A DNA stretch of 64,000 bases from Photobacterium proteolyticum. Its GTDB lineage: Bacteria; Pseudomonadota; Gammaproteobacteria; Enterobacterales; Vibrionaceae. The stretch covers positions 103,427 to 167,426 of the forward strand of contig NZ_MJIL01000053.1 of the NCBI RefSeq assembly GCF_001939735.1, given 5' to 3'. This document shows positions 26,280 to 37,046 of this stretch, in pieces. The notes beneath the pieces were generated by a model. It worked only from the letters and a program-made list of their open reading frames with translations, ran no database searches and was not told where the DNA came from. The translations under genes were made by a program, and so were the position numbers. Within the stretch, counting starts at the first letter, position 1. Every line of letters begins with the position of its first letter.

Positions 26280-27308
26280 ATGAAAATTCTGATTATAGGT
26301 CCATCCTGGGTGGGCGATATGGTGATGTCCCAAGCATTATATATCAGCTTGAAACAACAACACCCTGATGCATCAATTGACGTCATGGCTCCGGCCTGGT
26401 GCCGACCTATTTTGGAACGCATGCCCGAGATCGATAATGCCATCGAGATGCCAATCGGCCACGGTGAGTTCAATCTCAAAGGGCGTTACCAGCTCGGCAA
26501 GAAGCTGCGTAAAGCGCAGTACACCCATGCCTATGTGCTTCCCAATTCGGCCAAATCAGCCTTGATACCTTTATTCGCAGGCATTCCGTCTCGTACTGGA
26601 TGGAAGGGCGAGTCACGGTATGGGCTGCTCAATGATATCCGAACGAACAAAAAAGACTTTGGCCTGATGGTTGAACGCTACTGTGCTCTGGCCTATCAAA
26701 AGCAAGATATGGGTGACAGCAGTTGCCTATCCGCTATCCCCCAACCGAAACTACTCGTCGACAGTGCATCACAACAACGCAGTATCGAGCACCTTGCCCT
26801 TAATTTAGCCCGTCCGATAATCGGGATGTGCCCGGGTGCCGAGTTTGGTCCGGCCAAACGCTGGCCAGACAAGTATTTTGCGCAAGTTGCCAGCGAAATG
26901 ATCCAAAAAGGCTATCAGGTATGGCTGTTTGGCTCGAATAAAGACCAAGCTGTCACATCAGATATCCAACAACAAATAGCCCCGGAACTGCGCCAGCACT
27001 GCGCAAATCTGGCAGGAAAAACGCAACTGGTTGAAGCCGTCGATCTACTGGCAAGCTGTCACATCGTGATAAGCAATGATTCAGGCTTAATGCATATCGC
27101 CGCAGCTGTCGGTACCAAGATTGTCGCTGTGTATGGCTCTACCTCACCGGATTACACACCGCCACTTTCACAGCAGGTAGAAATCGTTCATACCGATATA
27201 AGCTGTCGCCCGTGCTTCAAGCGAGAGTGTCCATTCGGCCACTTGAAATGCCTCAATGAGCTGCCTCCGTCACGTGTAATAGAGGCCATCGGCAAGCTTT
27301 CTTCATAA
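26280..27308 (+). CDS. waaF: lipopolysaccharide heptosyltransferase II
   Basis: This enzyme transfers the second L,D-heptose to inner core heptose I. The 342-residue protein starts MKILIIGPSWVGDMVMSQALY, the WaaF signature, with the donor motif SNDSGLMHIAAA near residue 265 and GSTSPDYTPPLS. It is followed 13 bp downstream by waaA, so the pair is likely one transcript. G+C is back to the chromosomal level here, marking the end of the A+T-rich block. Confidence 0.95.
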   Translation: MKILIIGPSWVGDMVMSQALYISLKQQHPDASIDVMAPAWCRPILERMPEIDNAIEMPIGHGEFNLKGRYQLGKKLRKAQYTHAYVLPNSAKSALIPLFAGIPSRTGWKGESRYGLLNDIRTNKKDFGLMVERYCALAYQKQDMGDSSCLSAIPQPKLLVDSASQQRSIEHLALNLARPIIGMCPGAEFGPAKRWPDKYFAQVASEMIQKGYQVWLFGSNKDQAVTSDIQQQIAPELRQHCANLAGKTQLVEAVDLLASCHIVISNDSGLMHIAAAVGTKIVAVYGSTSPDYTPPLSQQVEIVHTDISCRPCFKRECPFGHLKCLNELPPSRVIEAIGKLSS

Positions 27309-27321
27309 TAGGTCCACACCC

Positions 27322-28596
27322 ATGATACGTAGCCTGTATTCAATCTTACTGTATCTTGCGACACCATTCTTTCTGAAGAAGTTGTACAAATCGCAGGACG
27401 ACAAACCGACTTACGGCTCACGCTGGCGTGAGCACTTTGGCCAATGTCCGCCTTTGCAGCACAACAACCCGGTTTGGATACATGCGGTTTCTGTCGGTGA
27501 AGTCATCGCGGCTACACAGCTCATCAAAGCGATTCAGCGCGACTTCCCTGAACAACCCATTTTGATCACCACAACCACCAGCACGGGTGCCGCGCAGGCA
27601 GAAAAACTCTCGGGGCGTATTGAGCATCGCTACATGCCCCTTGACTTTAGCTGGGCCATAAAAAGCTTCCTTCGTGTGACAAAACCCAAAGCTCTGCTCA
27701 TTATGGAAACGGAGCTATGGCCAAATACGCTTGCCCAGGCCAAACAGGCCGGACTCCCCGTCTATGTACTTAACGCCCGGCTCTCGGAACGTTCCTGTCA
27801 ACGATACAAAAAAGTGCAGCCACTCTTTGATATCGTCAAAAACAACCTTGACCACCTTCTGTGCCAGCACAAAGATGATGCAGAGCGTTTTGTGCAACTT
27901 GGATTGAGTGAAGACCAGGTTGCCGTTACCGGATCGATAAAGTTTGATATCTCGGTCAGCCAGGAGATACACGACCATGGCAACCAGCTCCGTCATATCC
28001 TCGGTCAGCATCGGCCTGTCTGGATTGCAGCCAGTACCCATCGTGGAGAGGATGAACAACTGCTCGACGCCTTTAGCCAAGTCAGAGCGGAAATACCTGA
28101 TTCACTATTGATCCTAGTGCCCCGCCATCCCGAGCGCTTTGCTGAAGTCGCCGATCTCTGTCGCTCAAGCGGCCTGACGGTTGTTCGCCGTACCGAGGCA
28201 ACAGATCAGGTACCCGATCAATGCGATATCTATCTGGGTGACACCATGGGGGAGATGTTAGTCATGTTGGCTGCTGCTGATATTGCCTTCATCGGCGGTA
28301 GTTTGCTGGGAGATAAAGTCGGCGGGCATAACCTACTTGAACCGGCTGCGATGAGCAAACCCATTATCACCGGCCCCAGCTATTTCAACTTCACGGATAT
28401 CACCCAGCAGCTCCTCGAGAACAATGGATGTGTGGTTTGCCAGGACAGCAAGGAAATAGCCGCCCAGCTCATAACCTGGTTCAAAGACGAGGTATCACGA
28501 GAGGAAACTGGGCAACAAGCTTTGCAGGTGGTGAAACTGAACCAGGGAGCGATTGAAAAAACGGTAAACAACCTCAAGCCTGTGCTTACCCATTAA
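27322..28596 (+). CDS. waaA: 3-deoxy-D-manno-octulosonic acid transferase
   Basis: This enzyme adds Kdo from CMP-Kdo to lipid IV-A. The 424-residue protein has an N-terminal membrane anchor (IRSLYSILLYLATPFFL), the catalytic-base glutamate in WIHAVSVGEVIA near residue 58, METELWPN, VTGSIKFD and GGHNLLEPAA. A kdkA kinase is nearby, a combination usual in bacteria whose WaaA adds a single Kdo that is then phosphorylated. Confidence 0.96.
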   Translation: MIRSLYSILLYLATPFFLKKLYKSQDDKPTYGSRWREHFGQCPPLQHNNPVWIHAVSVGEVIAATQLIKAIQRDFPEQPILITTTTSTGAAQAEKLSGRIEHRYMPLDFSWAIKSFLRVTKPKALLIMETELWPNTLAQAKQAGLPVYVLNARLSERSCQRYKKVQPLFDIVKNNLDHLLCQHKDDAERFVQLGLSEDQVAVTGSIKFDISVSQEIHDHGNQLRHILGQHRPVWIAASTHRGEDEQLLDAFSQVRAEIPDSLLILVPRHPERFAEVADLCRSSGLTVVRRTEATDQVPDQCDIYLGDTMGEMLVMLAAADIAFIGGSLLGDKVGGHNLLEPAAMSKPIITGPSYFNFTDITQQLLENNGCVVCQDSKEIAAQLITWFKDEVSREETGQQALQVVKLNQGAIEKTVNNLKPVLTH

Positions 28597-28598
28597 CG

Positions 28599-28637
28599 AA
28601 CAATGCTCAGTCCTTTCGCGAAGGACTGAGCATTGTT
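28599..28637. terminator. bidirectional terminator after waaA
   Basis: Perfect 17-bp stem (28599-28615 with 28621-28637) with a 5-base loop between convergent genes. Confidence 0.9.
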
Positions 28638-28656
28638 CCTATATTTCAACAAGTCG

Positions 28657-29454
28657 TTAATCTTTCGATTCTGTATTCTCGTCCTTGATCAAATCTTTTG
28701 GCGCAGTATGTATCCACTTGCCTCTTGGCTTATCAAGGTACTGGAAGTGTTCATTAGTAAAGCTACCCTGAATACAGGTATAGCGGTAGCTTCTAAATTC
28801 GACATCCTCTCCTTGTAAGGCATCACTCAGCACTTGCGGCCCGGTTGTCGAGTAGACACCTTGGGATTCGTCCCTGTTCTTGATATTGCGAACAATCAAA
28901 TCAATTGTTTTTTGATAAATGGGGTTATTAGGCGCCGTTGCCAGAAAAAAATTGGTGATCTGGGTATCTTGCTTATTTGTAATAAACACATGGCGCTTGT
29001 CTTGGGTAATTTTTGATAATGGCCAGACGAGGTTGGCATCGATATCAAGATAAACACCGCCTTTCATATTCAAAACGACCAATCGCCACAAATCGGCCTG
29101 GGCTGCACCGTCATTGATCCTTTTGTAACACTCGTACACCTCTTGCGACGCATTGTCGCGAATAAACTCCAGTCTTTCTTCCGTACTGACATAGCGATAA
29201 TCATGATCCAGCGACATCAGGCGATTAAACAGGTAATTGAGATAAACTGGCAGCGTAGACTTGTTAGAGTAATTGGTTTGCCAGATCACCCGTGGAATTT
29301 CAGAGTCACTATTTGGCCTTATCTTGGCCTTAGAATATGCCGGTATCGCAAATCGCTTTTTAGGTAATACATAATGAAACGGATATGCAAACAACTTGCA
29401 TATATTGCCAATCACTTTGCTCAACCGATTAACTACTAGAATTATTGCGTTCAT
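28657..29454 (-). CDS. GT32-family glycosyltransferase
   Basis: The 265-residue protein has IPRVIWQTNYSNKS near residue 58 and the DxD sugar-binding motif YLDIDANLVWP in the GT32 arrangement with NDGAAQADLWR upstream. The N-terminal ~35 residues are hydrophobic and basic, suggesting membrane association. The ATG at 29454 follows AGAGAAAG. It lies between waaA and kdkA, so an LPS-core role is likely. Confidence 0.85.
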   Translation of the reverse strand: MNAIILVVNRLSKVIGNICKLFAYPFHYVLPKKRFAIPAYSKAKIRPNSDSEIPRVIWQTNYSNKSTLPVYLNYLFNRLMSLDHDYRYVSTEERLEFIRDNASQEVYECYKRINDGAAQADLWRLVVLNMKGGVYLDIDANLVWPLSKITQDKRHVFITNKQDTQITNFFLATAPNNPIYQKTIDLIVRNIKNRDESQGVYSTTGPQVLSDALQGEDVEFRSYRYTCIQGSFTNEHFQYLDKPRGKWIHTAPKDLIKDENTESKD

Positions 29455-29501
29455 ACTTTCTCTTTCTATCACTATTTCACGTCAAATGTCTGTTTTTCAG
29501 A

Positions 29502-30212
29502 TTACACTTGGTTTTCTATATAGCCGTTATATAACCAATTCCATTCGCTCTCATCCCACAATATAGAAAAGCGCTTAACTTCTTTTATTAATGAGCGTTG
29601 CAACCGATCAAGGTTACCTTGTTTCCATTTATCACCCTTGCTCTGGTAACACTTGTCGAAGTCGATAAGCCAGAATTGCCCCTTATCATCTAATAATATG
29701 TTATGTATATTCAGATCGGTGTGACATACCTGCAGGTTATGCATTTTCCTAATTAACTGCCCGATACCTTGCCACTCGCTTTCAGACAGCTTTCTCTGTT
29801 GCAACACAGCAACCAAGTCCCTGGCGTTGGCAACCTGCTCGGTGAGAATATCGGCCCGGTATATCAAGCCACACCTTACCGCTCTGGCAGCCACCGGCCT
29901 TGGCACTCTGACACCGCCTTCGGCCAAGAGTTGCAATAGTTTGATCTCTTCGGCACAACGGGTCTTTTCCCAGCCGGTAAAGAAATACTGATCTTTCACC
30001 AGTTTTCCCAACAAACCACCGCGCCAATAGTGACGCAGAGCCACCGGCAATTGGGGGGTAGAAATAAAGTACGTAGTGCCACGACCGCTGGCCTTTCCGG
30101 TAATCGCATCCTGTTGCTGCCAGTAATTAGGATCAAAGCAGCGTTCTGGCTCTGTTTTAAGTAGCGAATCATCAAACCAGATCCGGCTTCCATTAAGTGA
30201 CAATACTTGCAT
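29502..30212 (-). CDS. kdkA: 3-deoxy-D-manno-octulosonic acid kinase
   Basis: This enzyme phosphorylates Kdo at O-4 in the inner core. The 236-residue protein kinase-like fold has catalytic CHTDLNIHNILLD near residue 165 and the metal-binding LIDFDKCY. FTGWEKTRCAEE with the conserved lysine/glutamate lies near 85. I set the start at the ATG at 30212 (MQVLSLNGSRIW) by family length; an upstream extension to 30284 reaches into the divergent promoter. No strong ribosome site is seen. Confidence 0.92.
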   Translation of the reverse strand: MQVLSLNGSRIWFDDSLLKTEPERCFDPNYWQQQDAITGKASGRGTTYFISTPQLPVALRHYWRGGLLGKLVKDQYFFTGWEKTRCAEEIKLLQLLAEGGVRVPRPVAARAVRCGLIYRADILTEQVANARDLVAVLQQRKLSESEWQGIGQLIRKMHNLQVCHTDLNIHNILLDDKGQFWLIDFDKCYQSKGDKWKQGNLDRLQRSLIKEVKRFSILWDESEWNWLYNGYIENQV

Positions 30213-30290
30213 AATCGTTAAGATGAGTCGTTTTACAATTTTAAATCCCAGCTGCATAATGCAGGTTAATGAGTTCCAGAGCAATTGTAT

Positions 30291-31355
30291 ATGGCCCTAT
30301 TTTCGTCCCCTCCGTCTTCATTATGTGTCCTCCGTCTTTCCGCTATCGGCGATGCGTGTAATACCTGCGCCATGGTTCAGGCGATACAGCGCCAATGGCC
30401 CACAACAAAAATTACGTGGATCATGGGCAAGGCGGAAGCGCAGCTGCTGGGTGATTTACCCGGAGTGCGTGTCATTACCTTTGACAAAAAGCAGGGATGG
30501 AAAGGTTATACCCAGTTATGGCAACAGCTTCGCGGCGAACGGTTTGATGCATTGTTGCATTTACAAACCGCACTAAGAGCCAGCATTGTCAGCCTGGGGA
30601 TCCGGGCAAAATACCGTCTCGGTTTCGATAAAACCCGAAGCAGTGATCTGCAAAACTGGTTCATTAATACCCCGGTAATATCACCAGACTCTCCCCATGT
30701 GCTCGATGGGTTTATGGCCTTTGCCCAGACCATAGGCATTGAAGATAGCAATCCCCGTTGGGAACTGGAACTCTCTCAGGCAGATCAGGACTGGGCCAAG
30801 CAACACTCAGATTCAGCACCAATACTGGTTATCGTGCCAGCTGCCAGCAAAGCATTCAAAAACTGGACTGCCGATGGCTACGCAAAAGTTGCCGAGCATG
30901 CGGTCGCCAGGGGAATGAAAGTCATTTTGGCCGGCAGTCCGGCCGAGGTCGAAATACAGCTGGCCAAGCAGGTCTGCAAACTGAGCAGCGTGCCACTGAC
31001 CAACCTGGTCGGAAAAAGTAGTCTGAAACAAATGCTTGCCTTGTTGGCAGAGGCAAAACTGGTCATTGCACCTGATACCGGCCCGGCCCATATGGCCGTT
31101 GCGACCAACACACCGGTTATTGGCCTCTACGCCCATCACAATCCGAAGCGAACCGGTCCCTACCGTTACCTGAATTACGTTGTCAGTGCCTACCAGGAAG
31201 CCATTGAGGCAGAAACCGGTAAGCCTTTAAGCCAACTGTCCTGGCGAAGCCGGGTCAAAGATCCTGATGCTATGCAGCGCATTCCTGCCGAAGCCGTTAT
31301 TACCATGCTCGACAAAGCCCTATCTGATTTTCATACCCTTAAGGAGACACAATGA
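30291..31355 (+). CDS. GT9-family heptosyltransferase
   Basis: The 354-residue protein has [18 protein letters not shown] near the N terminus and [12 protein letters not shown] near residue 265, both GT9 signatures. It resembles the OpsX/WaaC group and could add heptose I, but it could also be a different core heptosyltransferase. I take the ATG at 30291; a TTG two codons earlier is possible. The stop overlaps the next start as ATGA, showing coupling to the waaE-like gene. Confidence 0.88.
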   Translation: MALFSSPPSSLCVLRLSAIGDACNTCAMVQAIQRQWPTTKITWIMGKAEAQLLGDLPGVRVITFDKKQGWKGYTQLWQQLRGERFDALLHLQTALRASIVSLGIRAKYRLGFDKTRSSDLQNWFINTPVISPDSPHVLDGFMAFAQTIGIEDSNPRWELELSQADQDWAKQHSDSAPILVIVPAASKAFKNWTADGYAKVAEHAVARGMKVILAGSPAEVEIQLAKQVCKLSSVPLTNLVGKSSLKQMLALLAEAKLVIAPDTGPAHMAVATNTPVIGLYAHHNPKRTGPYRYLNYVVSAYQEAIEAETGKPLSQLSWRSRVKDPDAMQRIPAEAVITMLDKALSDFHTLKETQ

Positions 31356-32137
31356 GTGCCACTAAGCCGACCCTTGCTGTTGCGCTGATCGTCAAAAATG
31401 AAGCCGATAACTTACAGGCCTGCCTGGAGTCAGTTTCAGGCTGGGTAGACGAGATTGTTGTACTCGATGCCGGAAGTACTGACAACACCGAGACTATTGC
31501 CCGTCAGTACACCGACAAGTTCTTCGTCAATGCCGAATGGCCGGGATTCGGCCCCCAGCGCCGACTGGCTCAGAGCCATGTCGAGTCTGACTACATCTTG
31601 TGGCTAGATGCCGACGAACGAGTCACTCCGGAGCTCAAGCAGAACATCATGGATGTGCTCTCATCACCAAAGGACAAGACGGTATACAGTATTCCGCGTC
31701 TGAGCTGGGTATTTGGCCGCTATATCCGCCATTGTGGCTGGTATCCGGATCGCGTCAACCGCCTCTATCCGACCAAGCTGACACAGTACAACCAGGATCT
31801 GGTGCACGAGAAAGTTGAGCTATCCCCGGAGATAAAAGTACAGCCGCTGCAAGGCGATCTGCTGCACTTCACCTACAACGACTTGCACCACTACCTGGTC
31901 AAATCGGCTGGCTATGCCAAAGCCTGGGCTGAACAGCGGGAAAAGCGCGGCAAACGCAGCAGCATCGGCCAGGGCCTGCTGCACGCTATTGGCTGCTTCC
32001 TGAAAATGTATGTGCTTAGAGCGGGCTTCCTTGATGGCAAGCAGGGCTTCCTGCTATCGATTCTATCGGCACACTCCACTTTTGTGAAATATGCCGATCT
32101 GTGGATCAGGAGCAGTACTGAGCCACCCAAGGCTTAG
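31352..32137 (+). CDS. waaE: WaaE/KdtX-type core glycosyltransferase (GT2)
   Basis: The 261-residue GT-A enzyme has [35 protein letters not shown] (DxD) and the family-specific [14 protein letters not shown]. KdtX/WaaE enzymes add a glucose to heptose I of the inner core. The gene overlaps the upstream heptosyltransferase by 4 bp. Its last 32 bp overlap the tail of the opposing GT9 gene. Confidence 0.9.
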   Translation: MSATKPTLAVALIVKNEADNLQACLESVSGWVDEIVVLDAGSTDNTETIARQYTDKFFVNAEWPGFGPQRRLAQSHVESDYILWLDADERVTPELKQNIMDVLSSPKDKTVYSIPRLSWVFGRYIRHCGWYPDRVNRLYPTKLTQYNQDLVHEKVELSPEIKVQPLQGDLLHFTYNDLHHYLVKSAGYAKAWAEQREKRGKRSSIGQGLLHAIGCFLKMYVLRAGFLDGKQGFLLSILSAHSTFVKYADLWIRSSTEPPKA

Positions 32138-33137
32138 CGTCTTCCAGCACCGCCTCAATCTCAATCAGTCCCATGTCCGTCTCCTGCTCCTTGCCGGCAG
32201 GCGGACAGAATGCCAAGTGACGCCCTGCCGTGTTCAGTGTCTTCCACCGCAACGGGGTTGCTGAGCGCTTGCTCGGGAAGAAACCAATCGTCGGCACATC
32301 AAGGGCAGCCGCGATATGCAACGGGCCAGTCGATCCGGCCATAAACAGATCGGCACATGCCAAAGAACGGGTGAAATCTTGCAGGCCGTCATTTGTGTCA
32401 TAGACATAGGCTGACACCTCTGCCTTGATTAATTCATATAGCGACGCCGCCATCACTTCCTCGCCCGGCCCGGCAGTCAGTACAAATTCACAATGCTGCT
32501 GTTTTGCCACGCCTTTAATCAACTCGGCATACTGCGCCAGTGACAGGTTATTAGCCGATCCGCCACTACCGACGTGGATAAAGCACCACGGCTTGCCGCT
32601 ATCCAGAGCCAGCTGTACGACAAGCTTCTCTTTTTGGGCCGCCAGTACCTCTTCATCAAAAGCCAGATACGGTCCCTGTGGCTCGATGCACTCAATCTGG
32701 TTATCCGCCAGGAAGTAGCGGATCAAATCCAGGTTGTATTCAAATTCCGGCTTTTCCGAGCGGGAGCGACGCTGCTTCAGGCGACGGTTGAACAGGAACT
32801 GTGCGAGCTTGGTGGCCGGTGCCAGACGGTAGGGGATCCCAGCCTTCCAGAGCAATTTGGCATTATAGCCATTGGAAAACAGGCAGATTGCCGCATCAAA
32901 CCCTCGTTGCTTGATATCTGAGACCAGCTCAGCCTGCTCTGCCTTGCTCGATTTTGCCGTCGGATCGATCATCACCTCGTCAATCCACGGGCAAAGTCTG
33001 GCAACCGGCGCAGTATAGTTAGGAACAAGAGCGGTCACCCGACACTCTGGAAGTGATTGCTTGAGCATCGCAAAGCTGGGCCAGGCCAGCATGAAATCAC
33101 CAATTTTGTCATTTCGCACAACGAGAACTTTCTTCAT
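32106..33137 (-). CDS. GT9-family heptosyltransferase
   Basis: The 343-residue protein begins [20 protein letters not shown], a strong GT9 start, with [14 protein letters not shown] near residue 262. AAGGTG precedes the ATG at 33137. It runs tail-to-tail into waaE with 32 bp of overlap, which leaves no room for a conventional terminator. It is the third chromosomal-composition GT9 enzyme here, probably heptose III or another core heptose. Confidence 0.88.
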   Translation of the reverse strand: MKKVLVVRNDKIGDFMLAWPSFAMLKQSLPECRVTALVPNYTAPVARLCPWIDEVMIDPTAKSSKAEQAELVSDIKQRGFDAAICLFSNGYNAKLLWKAGIPYRLAPATKLAQFLFNRRLKQRRSRSEKPEFEYNLDLIRYFLADNQIECIEPQGPYLAFDEEVLAAQKEKLVVQLALDSGKPWCFIHVGSGGSANNLSLAQYAELIKGVAKQQHCEFVLTAGPGEEVMAASLYELIKAEVSAYVYDTNDGLQDFTRSLACADLFMAGSTGPLHIAAALDVPTIGFFPSKRSATPLRWKTLNTAGRHLAFCPPAGKEQETDMGLIEIEAVLEDAKPWVAQYCS

Positions 33138-33250
33138 AGCACCTTGTTCCAACTAAAACCAATCCGTCCGGATAATACAAGATAGGGAAAAATTAACCAT
33201 AGCAATTGGCGTGAAAGATGGAGCTGCCAGCTGCTTTTTTGATAGCATAA

Positions 33251-33775
<525 letters not shown>

Positions 33776-33782
33776 TACCAAC

Positions 33783-33814
33783 ATAACAAAGGAGGCATTT
33801 GCCTCCTTTGTTAT
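33783..33814. terminator. bidirectional terminator after coaD
   Basis: Perfect 14-bp stem (33783-33796 with 33801-33814), 4-base loop, between convergent coaD and the epimerase gene. Confidence 0.9.
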
Positions 33815-33844
33815 CTTTCACCCTATCACCGAACACGGCACCGG

Positions 33845-34849
33845 CTAATCCAGATAAAACTTCCGATACCAGTCCACAAAGGCCTTCACCCCGTCTCTCA
33901 CTGATACAGCCGGCTTATAGTCAATGGCCTTGAACAAGTCTTCCGTATCTGCATAGGTAGCGTATACATCGCCCGGCTGCATCGGCATTAAATTTTTTCT
34001 GGCTTCGATACCCAATGCTTCTTCCAGCGCCTCGATGAAATCCATCAGCTTCACCGGGCTGCCGTGGCCGATATTGTAGACGCGGTACGGAGCCGAACTG
34101 GTTGCCGGGGTGCCAGCCTCAACCGTCCATTCTGGGATCTTTTCCGGGATCACATCCTGAATACGGATAATCCCTTCGACGATATCATCAATATAGGTAA
34201 AGTCTCGCCGCATATCACCATGGTTGTAGACATCAATGGGTTCGCCATCAACAATCTTCTTGGTGAACTTAAACAGCGCCATATCCGGCCTGCCCCACGG
34301 GCCATAAACAGTAAAGAAGCGCAAACCGGTAGTCGGAATACCGTACAGGTGGGAATAGGTATGAGCCATCAACTCATTGGATTTTTTAGTTGCCGCATAG
34401 AGTGAGATAGGATGGTCCACGCTGTCTGTCGTCGCAAACGGCTTCTTCTGATTCAGGCCATACACCGAGCTTGAGGAAGCATATACCAGATGCTGGATAT
34501 TATGCCGACGGCAGCCTTCAAGTACCGTCAGGTGCCCGACTAAGTTACTGTCAGCATACGCCATCGGATTGTCAATGGAATAACGTACTCCAGCCTGAGC
34601 AGCAAGGTGGATCACCCGATCAAAATGATGATCGGCAAACAACCCGACCATCCCGTCACGATCTGCAAGATCAATTTTGATAAAACGAAAAGCCGGGTGA
34701 CGAATACGATCCAGCCGTGCCTGTTTGAGGTTTATATCGTAATAATCGTTAATATTATCAATACCGATAACCTCATGCCCCTGAGCACAAAGACGCTCCG
34801 AAACTGCACTGCCAATAAACCCTGCGGCACCCGTGACAAGATATTTCAT
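33845..34849 (-). CDS. UDP-glucuronate 4-epimerase-like NAD-dependent epimerase
   Basis: The 334-residue extended short-chain dehydrogenase starts MKYLVTGAAGFIGSAVSERL. It has the catalytic SSSVYG and YAATKKSNELMAH (Tyr/Lys) and RFFTVYGPWGRPDMAL. This pattern matches CapI/LpsL-type UDP-glucuronic acid 4-epimerases giving UDP-galacturonic acid. AAGGGAATG precedes the ATG at 34849. It stands alone between coaD and mutM, away from any capsule cluster, and probably supplies a core or O-antigen sugar. Confidence 0.88.
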   Translation of the reverse strand: MKYLVTGAAGFIGSAVSERLCAQGHEVIGIDNINDYYDINLKQARLDRIRHPAFRFIKIDLADRDGMVGLFADHHFDRVIHLAAQAGVRYSIDNPMAYADSNLVGHLTVLEGCRRHNIQHLVYASSSSVYGLNQKKPFATTDSVDHPISLYAATKKSNELMAHTYSHLYGIPTTGLRFFTVYGPWGRPDMALFKFTKKIVDGEPIDVYNHGDMRRDFTYIDDIVEGIIRIQDVIPEKIPEWTVEAGTPATSSAPYRVYNIGHGSPVKLMDFIEALEEALGIEARKNLMPMQPGDVYATYADTEDLFKAIDYKPAVSVRDGVKAFVDWYRKFYLD

Positions 34850-34986
34850 ACATTCCCTTCCCCGGCAGATATGCCGACACGACACATCATCAATCTATAC
34901 AATCACCATTGAATCATAGTGATAGACTGACTGTTTCGCTATGGTACCAAGGTATGAATAAAGCCAACCGCTGACAAACACATCAG

Positions 34987-35799
34987 TTATGTCTGGCAGT
35001 CAGAGCAATAGACCGTTGCCCGCTGGCCAATTTTCATCTCGCTCAGTGTTTTGTCACAGCGCGGACATGGCTCGCCGCCCTTACCGTATACCAATAGCTC
35101 CTGGGCAAAATAGCCCGGCTTGCCGTCGGCATTTTTGAAGTCTTTCAGGGTCGTTCCGCCCTGCTCGATGGCAAATGCCAGTACGGCTTTCACCTCGGCC
35201 ACCAAGACTGTCATCCGTTGCAAGGAAATCTTGCCCGCCGCTCTTTTCGGATGGATCCCCGCACTGAACAGGGACTCGTTGGCATAGATGTTCCCGACAC
35301 CCACCACCACCTGGTTGTCCATCAGAAACTGCTTGATAGCCGTTCGCTTTCCCTGTGCCCTGTCAAACAGGTAATCAGCGCTAAATGCATCACTCAACGG
35401 CTCGGGACCGAGCTTGCTCAGCACCGTATGTTCTTCGTCGAGAGGCTGTTGCCACAACCAGGCGCCAAATCGCCGCGGATCGTTATATCTCAGCACCTCA
35501 CCGCTCGACAGCACCAGATCCACGTGATCATGCTTTTCTGGCGGTACCGAGGCCGGCAGCACCCGCAGGCTCCCCGACATCCCTAAATGGACAATCGCAT
35601 AGCCGATATCCGTTTCAAGCAGCAGGTATTTCGCCCTCCGGCTGATCCTGCGGATGACCTGGCCTTCAATCTGACGGATCTCTTCAGGCACCGGCCAACG
35701 AAGCCTGGGATTGCGGACAATGATTTCGGCCACACGGTGGCCCGTGACATGAGGAGTGATCCCCATTCTGCTGACTTCAACTTCAGGTAATTCAGGCAT
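34987..35799 (-). CDS. mutM: formamidopyrimidine-DNA glycosylase
   Basis: This base-excision enzyme removes 8-oxoguanine and formamidopyrimidines. The 270-residue protein starts MPELPEVE, where Pro1 is the Schiff-base nucleophile. It has the conserved [12 protein letters not shown] helix-two-turn-helix and a C-terminal zinc finger (CPRC and CSDC). The start is fixed by the required Pro after Met. A small membrane protein gene lies 20 bp upstream on the same strand. Confidence 0.97.
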   Translation of the reverse strand: MPELPEVEVSRMGITPHVTGHRVAEIIVRNPRLRWPVPEEIRQIEGQVIRRISRRAKYLLLETDIGYAIVHLGMSGSLRVLPASVPPEKHDHVDLVLSSGEVLRYNDPRRFGAWLWQQPLDEEHTVLSKLGPEPLSDAFSADYLFDRAQGKRTAIKQFLMDNQVVVGVGNIYANESLFSAGIHPKRAAGKISLQRMTVLVAEVKAVLAFAIEQGGTTLKDFKNADGKPGYFAQELLVYGKGGEPCPRCDKTLSEMKIGQRATVYCSDCQT

Positions 35800-35819
35800 G
35801 ATTCAATCCATAGAAACAA

Positions 35820-36302
35820 TCAGTGAGGAAATAAATAAGATTCGTCAACAGAGATCGCCAGCCAGTTGCCCTGCCAGTTCTTTAGCAGCCAAAACTGCGG
35901 CAGCTGATAGACAGTTACCCGTACCGGTTCGTCAGCAGAGTGCAGCCATACCTCAACCGTCTCCGGGGCATTCAACTGCGGTTTGAGCTGAGCCATGGTA
36001 CCGTCGTCGACAAGCGTACCGGTGATCGACTGCCAGTGCTCGACAATCGTCTGGGGAGCCCCCTCAACCAGGGGCTTGGCAGTCCAACGGCCATCCTCTG
36101 CGGTGAAGACATGCTGATGCAGGACCAATCGCGAGATGACAGCCTGCTCCGGCAACAAGGCCTGCACTTCCGGCGATGCCTGCGTTGCCTCGGGCTCAAA
36201 CCGTGCCCGGATCAGCTCGGGAAACTGGATAGCAGCAATAAACAAAACGACGGAAATAATAATAACGTTGTTCCACCCCCGCCGAGACAGCTTAATCCCC
36301 AT
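35820..36302 (-). CDS. conserved small single-pass membrane protein upstream of mutM
   Basis: I do not recognise a named family. The 160-residue product has a basic N terminus (MGIKLSRRGW), one hydrophobic helix (about 11-27) and a ~130-residue predicted extracytoplasmic domain rich in Trp and acidic residues, without cysteines. The reading frame ends 20 bp before the mutM start, suggesting shared transcription. A type-II membrane anchor with periplasmic domain is the simplest reading. Confidence 0.7.
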   Translation of the reverse strand: MGIKLSRRGWNNVIIISVVLFIAAIQFPELIRARFEPEATQASPEVQALLPEQAVISRLVLHQHVFTAEDGRWTAKPLVEGAPQTIVEHWQSITGTLVDDGTMAQLKPQLNAPETVEVWLHSADEPVRVTVYQLPQFWLLKNWQGNWLAISVDESYLFPH

Positions 36303-36400
36303 AATTCTTCCTCTGTGTTTCCAATCCGACTTCTCTATGAATATAACACCAAAGCCCGTTACGCACGGTATCGAACAAGTGCGCCAGCCAGTAAATCGCA

Positions 36401-36436
36401 GGCATAAAAAAACCCAGCATAATGCCGGGTTTTTAT
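36401..36436 (-). terminator. rpmBG terminator
   Basis: The hairpin CCCAGCAT/ATGCCGGG (36412-36420 with 36422-36429) is flanked by A and T tracts on both sides and reads as a terminator for the minus strand, just after rpmG. Confidence 0.85.
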
Positions 36437-36456
36437 CAAAGAACAGAAAAAATCAA

Positions 36457-36624
36457 TTACTTGATTTTAGCTTCTTTGTACATAACGTGCTTGCGAACTA
36501 CAGGATCAAATTTTTTGATCTCGAATTTGCCTGGCATGTTACGCTTGTTTTTGTCGGTAGTGTAGAAGTGGCCTGTACCAGCAGATGATACTAGACGGAT
36601 CTTCTCACGAATGCCTTTAGCCAT
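36457..36624 (-). CDS. rpmG: 50S ribosomal protein bL33
   Basis: This is a small protein of the large ribosomal subunit, 55 residues, too short for a usual ORF cut-off. Conceptual translation gives [20 protein letters not shown], continuing to a Lys-rich C terminus EAKIK, which is the standard bL33 length and sequence. It lacks the CxxC pairs of the zinc-binding form. It sits 13 bp after rpmB, the usual rpmBG pair. Confidence 0.96.
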   Translation of the reverse strand: MAKGIREKIRLVSSAGTGHFYTTDKNKRNMPGKFEIKKFDPVVRKHVMYKEAKIK

Positions 36625-36637
36625 TGTTCAAATCCTC

Positions 36638-36874
36638 TTAAACGTTCTCGCCGCGAGTACGCATATCTGCAAGAACGGCATCGATGCCTTTCTTATCAAT
36701 GATACGCATACCTTTCGCAGAAAGGCGTAGTTTAACGAAGCGTTTTTCGCTTTCTACCCAGAAACGATGAGTTTGCAGGTTCGGCAGAAAACGACGCTTG
36801 GTGGCATTACGTGCGTGTGAACGGTTGTTACCCGTTACAGGACGCTTACCAGTTACTTGGCATACTCGGGACAT
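36638..36874 (-). CDS. rpmB: 50S ribosomal protein bL28
   Basis: The 78-residue product starts [17 protein letters not shown] and matches E. coli bL28 in length. A GGAG site precedes the ATG at 36874; five upstream in-frame codons are discarded. One Cys in VCQVTG is present. It is the first gene of rpmBG with a strong promoter. Confidence 0.97.
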   Translation of the reverse strand: MSRVCQVTGKRPVTGNNRSHARNATKRRFLPNLQTHRFWVESEKRFVKLRLSAKGMRIIDKKGIDAVLADMRTRGENV

Positions 36875-36971
36875 TACTGTCTTCTCCAAATCGTTTCAGC
36901 TCGATATCTACCGTGGTTAATTCAATGCGAAAAAACTTTTCACATACAACCACAGCTATCAAAGGTCGCGC

Positions 36972-37000
36972 ATTATACTAAGTCAAAACCAGTTGCTCAA
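36972..37000 (-). promoter_or_regulatory. rpmBG sigma-70 promoter
   Basis: On the minus strand TTGAGC (complement of 36995-37000) and a perfect TATAAT (complement of 36972-36977) are separated by exactly 17 bp, followed by a GCGCG discriminator. The start codon is about 90 nt downstream. Confidence 0.85.
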
Positions 37001-37046
37001 GTCCCGAGCAGTCCTTTCTCAACTTTTTGATCGAATTTTGACTATT

